DNA of 64,000 bases from Moellerella sp963519845 (GTDB taxonomy: Bacteria > Pseudomonadota > Gammaproteobacteria > Enterobacterales > Enterobacteriaceae): contig CAUQNX010000010.1 in NCBI GenBank assembly GCA_963519845.1, positions 62,001 to 126,000 of the forward strand, written 5' to 3'. The notes below the pieces were generated by a model, which was not told where the DNA came from, searched no databases, and saw only the letters and a program-made list of their open reading frames with translations. The position numbers and the translations under genes were made by a program. Shown here piece by piece: positions 62,857 to 64,000 of the stretch (position 1 is the stretch's first letter; every line of letters begins with the position of its first letter).

Positions 62857-64000
62857 ATGCTAACCCAACTTACTATTTCTAATTTTGCCATTGTACGTGA
62901 TTTAGAGATCGATTTTCGCAGTGGAATGAGCGCGATAACGGGCGAAACTGGCGCAGGTAAATCAATTGCCATCGATGCGCTGGGTTTATGCTTAGGTAAT
63001 AGAGGTGATGCTAATATGGTCCGACCTGCGGCACATCGCGCTGATATCTGTGCACGTTTTTCGTTAAATGATACCCCTTCTGCTCGCCAGTGGCTTTCTG
63101 AGCATCAACTGGATGATCATAATGAATGCCTATTGAGACGTACTATCTCTTCTGATGGCCGCTCTAGAGGCTTTATCAATGGCACTGCTGTCCCCTTATC
63201 ACAACTACGCGAGCTTGGCGTATTGCTGATCCAAATTCATGGACAACATGCACATCAACTCTTGCTGGATAATCGACACCAGAAATTTCTGTTAGATGCT
63301 TATGCCAATCAGCAACCTCTATTAATTGAAATGCGTGATGCTTGGAAACGTTGGCACCAAAGCTGCCGAGAGCTGGCGCTATTTCAAAAAGAGATGCAGG
63401 AGCGAGAATCACGCCAACAACTAATTGAGTATCATTTAAAAGAGTTAGATGAACTGGCACCTCTAGCGGGCGAATACCAAGAGCTTGAGCAGGAATATAA
63501 GCGATTGGCAAATAGTGGTCAGTTTCTATCATTAGGGCAAAATACCCTCCAAATTTTAACCGATAACGATGATAACAATATCATTACCTTGTTAAATTTA
63601 GCCAAAAATGAGATATCCGAGTTAATCTCGATTGAACCTAAATTTGAAAATCTATTAAGTATGCTGGAAGATGCATCAATTCAAGTAAGTGAAGCCAGTG
63701 ATGAGCTACGTCATTATTGTGATCAATTTGAAGTTGATCCTAATCGCTTATTTGAGCTCGAACAGAAATTATCTAAACAACTGAGCTTGGCGCGTAAACA
63801 CCATATTTCACCAGAAGAGCTGCCGACACTCTATCTAGAGTTACAACAAGAGCAACAGAAACTGGAGAATCAACATGAAGATTGTGAGTTATTAATCGGA
63901 CAGGTACAAGCTCACCATCAACAAGCTCTTGATATCGCCAATCAGTTACATAATATTCGCTTGCAGTTTGCCGCTGAACTTAGTGGATTAATTACTTCCA
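62857..64000 (+). CDS. recN: DNA repair protein RecN (partial)
   Basis: The first 381 codons of recN, cut by the window end. It has GETGAGKSIAIDALGLCLGNRG (Walker A), the QIHGQHAHQLLL segment and the start of the coiled coil. RecN is an SMC-like ATPase for double-strand break repair. An AGGAGAG ribosome site precedes the ATG. Confidence 0.96.
   Translation, partial: MLTQLTISNFAIVRDLEIDFRSGMSAITGETGAGKSIAIDALGLCLGNRGDANMVRPAAHRADICARFSLNDTPSARQWLSEHQLDDHNECLLRRTISSDGRSRGFINGTAVPLSQLRELGVLLIQIHGQHAHQLLLDNRHQKFLLDAYANQQPLLIEMRDAWKRWHQSCRELALFQKEMQERESRQQLIEYHLKELDELAPLAGEYQELEQEYKRLANSGQFLSLGQNTLQILTDNDDNNIITLLNLAKNEISELISIEPKFENLLSMLEDASIQVSEASDELRHYCDQFEVDPNRLFELEQKLSKQLSLARKHHISPEELPTLYLELQQEQQKLENQHEDCELLIGQVQAHHQQALDIANQLHNIRLQFAAELSGLITS

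Noticed and set aside
1..64000. CRISPR array, tRNA, rRNA or insertion sequence
   Set aside because: No regularly spaced repeats, no cloverleaf or rRNA sequence, and no transposase frame with terminal inverted repeats were seen.

Overview
The window is chromosomal DNA of an AT-rich gammaproteobacterium. The housekeeping order (yfhL, acpS, pdxJ, recO, era, rnc, lepB, lepA; rseC, rseB, rseA, rpoE, nadB; trmN6 and srmB; grcA and ung; grpE, nadK, recN) follows the enterobacterial arrangement. The low GC content, the complete T6SS and these islands would fit an Orbales insect-gut symbiont (Gilliamella/Frischella relatives). That taxonomic placement is inference; no rRNA or tRNA gene is present to test it.

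Positions 1-14.5 kb hold a phage-derived locus. Read leftward it encodes a Q-type antiterminator, Rz/Rz1 spanins, a lambda-type holin, an M15 endolysin, head-tail connector-like proteins, a DUF3383 sheath, a tube protein, a tail chaperone with an in-frame -1 slippery site, a lipoprotein cargo gene, a tape measure, a Dit-like protein, a baseplate plug, a hub and the start of a spike protein. Rightward it encodes an S24 (CI/LexA-like) repressor, an unknown protein and an ANR-family regulator, followed by a glycosyltransferase. No capsid, portal, terminase, replication or integrase gene is seen, and the lysis cassette sits where the head module would be expected. The repressor gene is flanked by two clusters of three operator-like sites (ATTCA-N4-TGAAT). 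The best reading is a DNA-damage-inducible phage-tail-like particle (tailocin) or a strongly reduced prophage. The left end lies outside the window.

Positions 15-41 kb are mostly conserved core genes, with readable regulation: a sigma-E promoter before rpoE, tandem FNR boxes before grcA at spacing like that of E. coli yfiD, and a long hairpin in the rnc leader. Two accessory blocks interrupt the ancestral order. One is an IclR regulator, formimidoylglutamase and glutamate symporter unit between trmN6 and srmB. The other is a ybhGFSR-type ABC exporter plus a lipase-ankyrin protein between srmB and grcA.

Positions 41-61 kb are one leftward type VI secretion locus: tssA, hcp, tssB, tssC, a second tssC-like gene, tssE, tssF, tssG, fha, tssJ, tssK, tssL, tssM, a kinase-like gene, vgrG, a DUF6931-type gene, PAAR and an unrecognised candidate effector. 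The ClpV (TssH) ATPase is not in the window. The right edge returns to core genes: grpE with a sigma-32-like promoter, nadK, and the 5' part of recN behind two LexA boxes.
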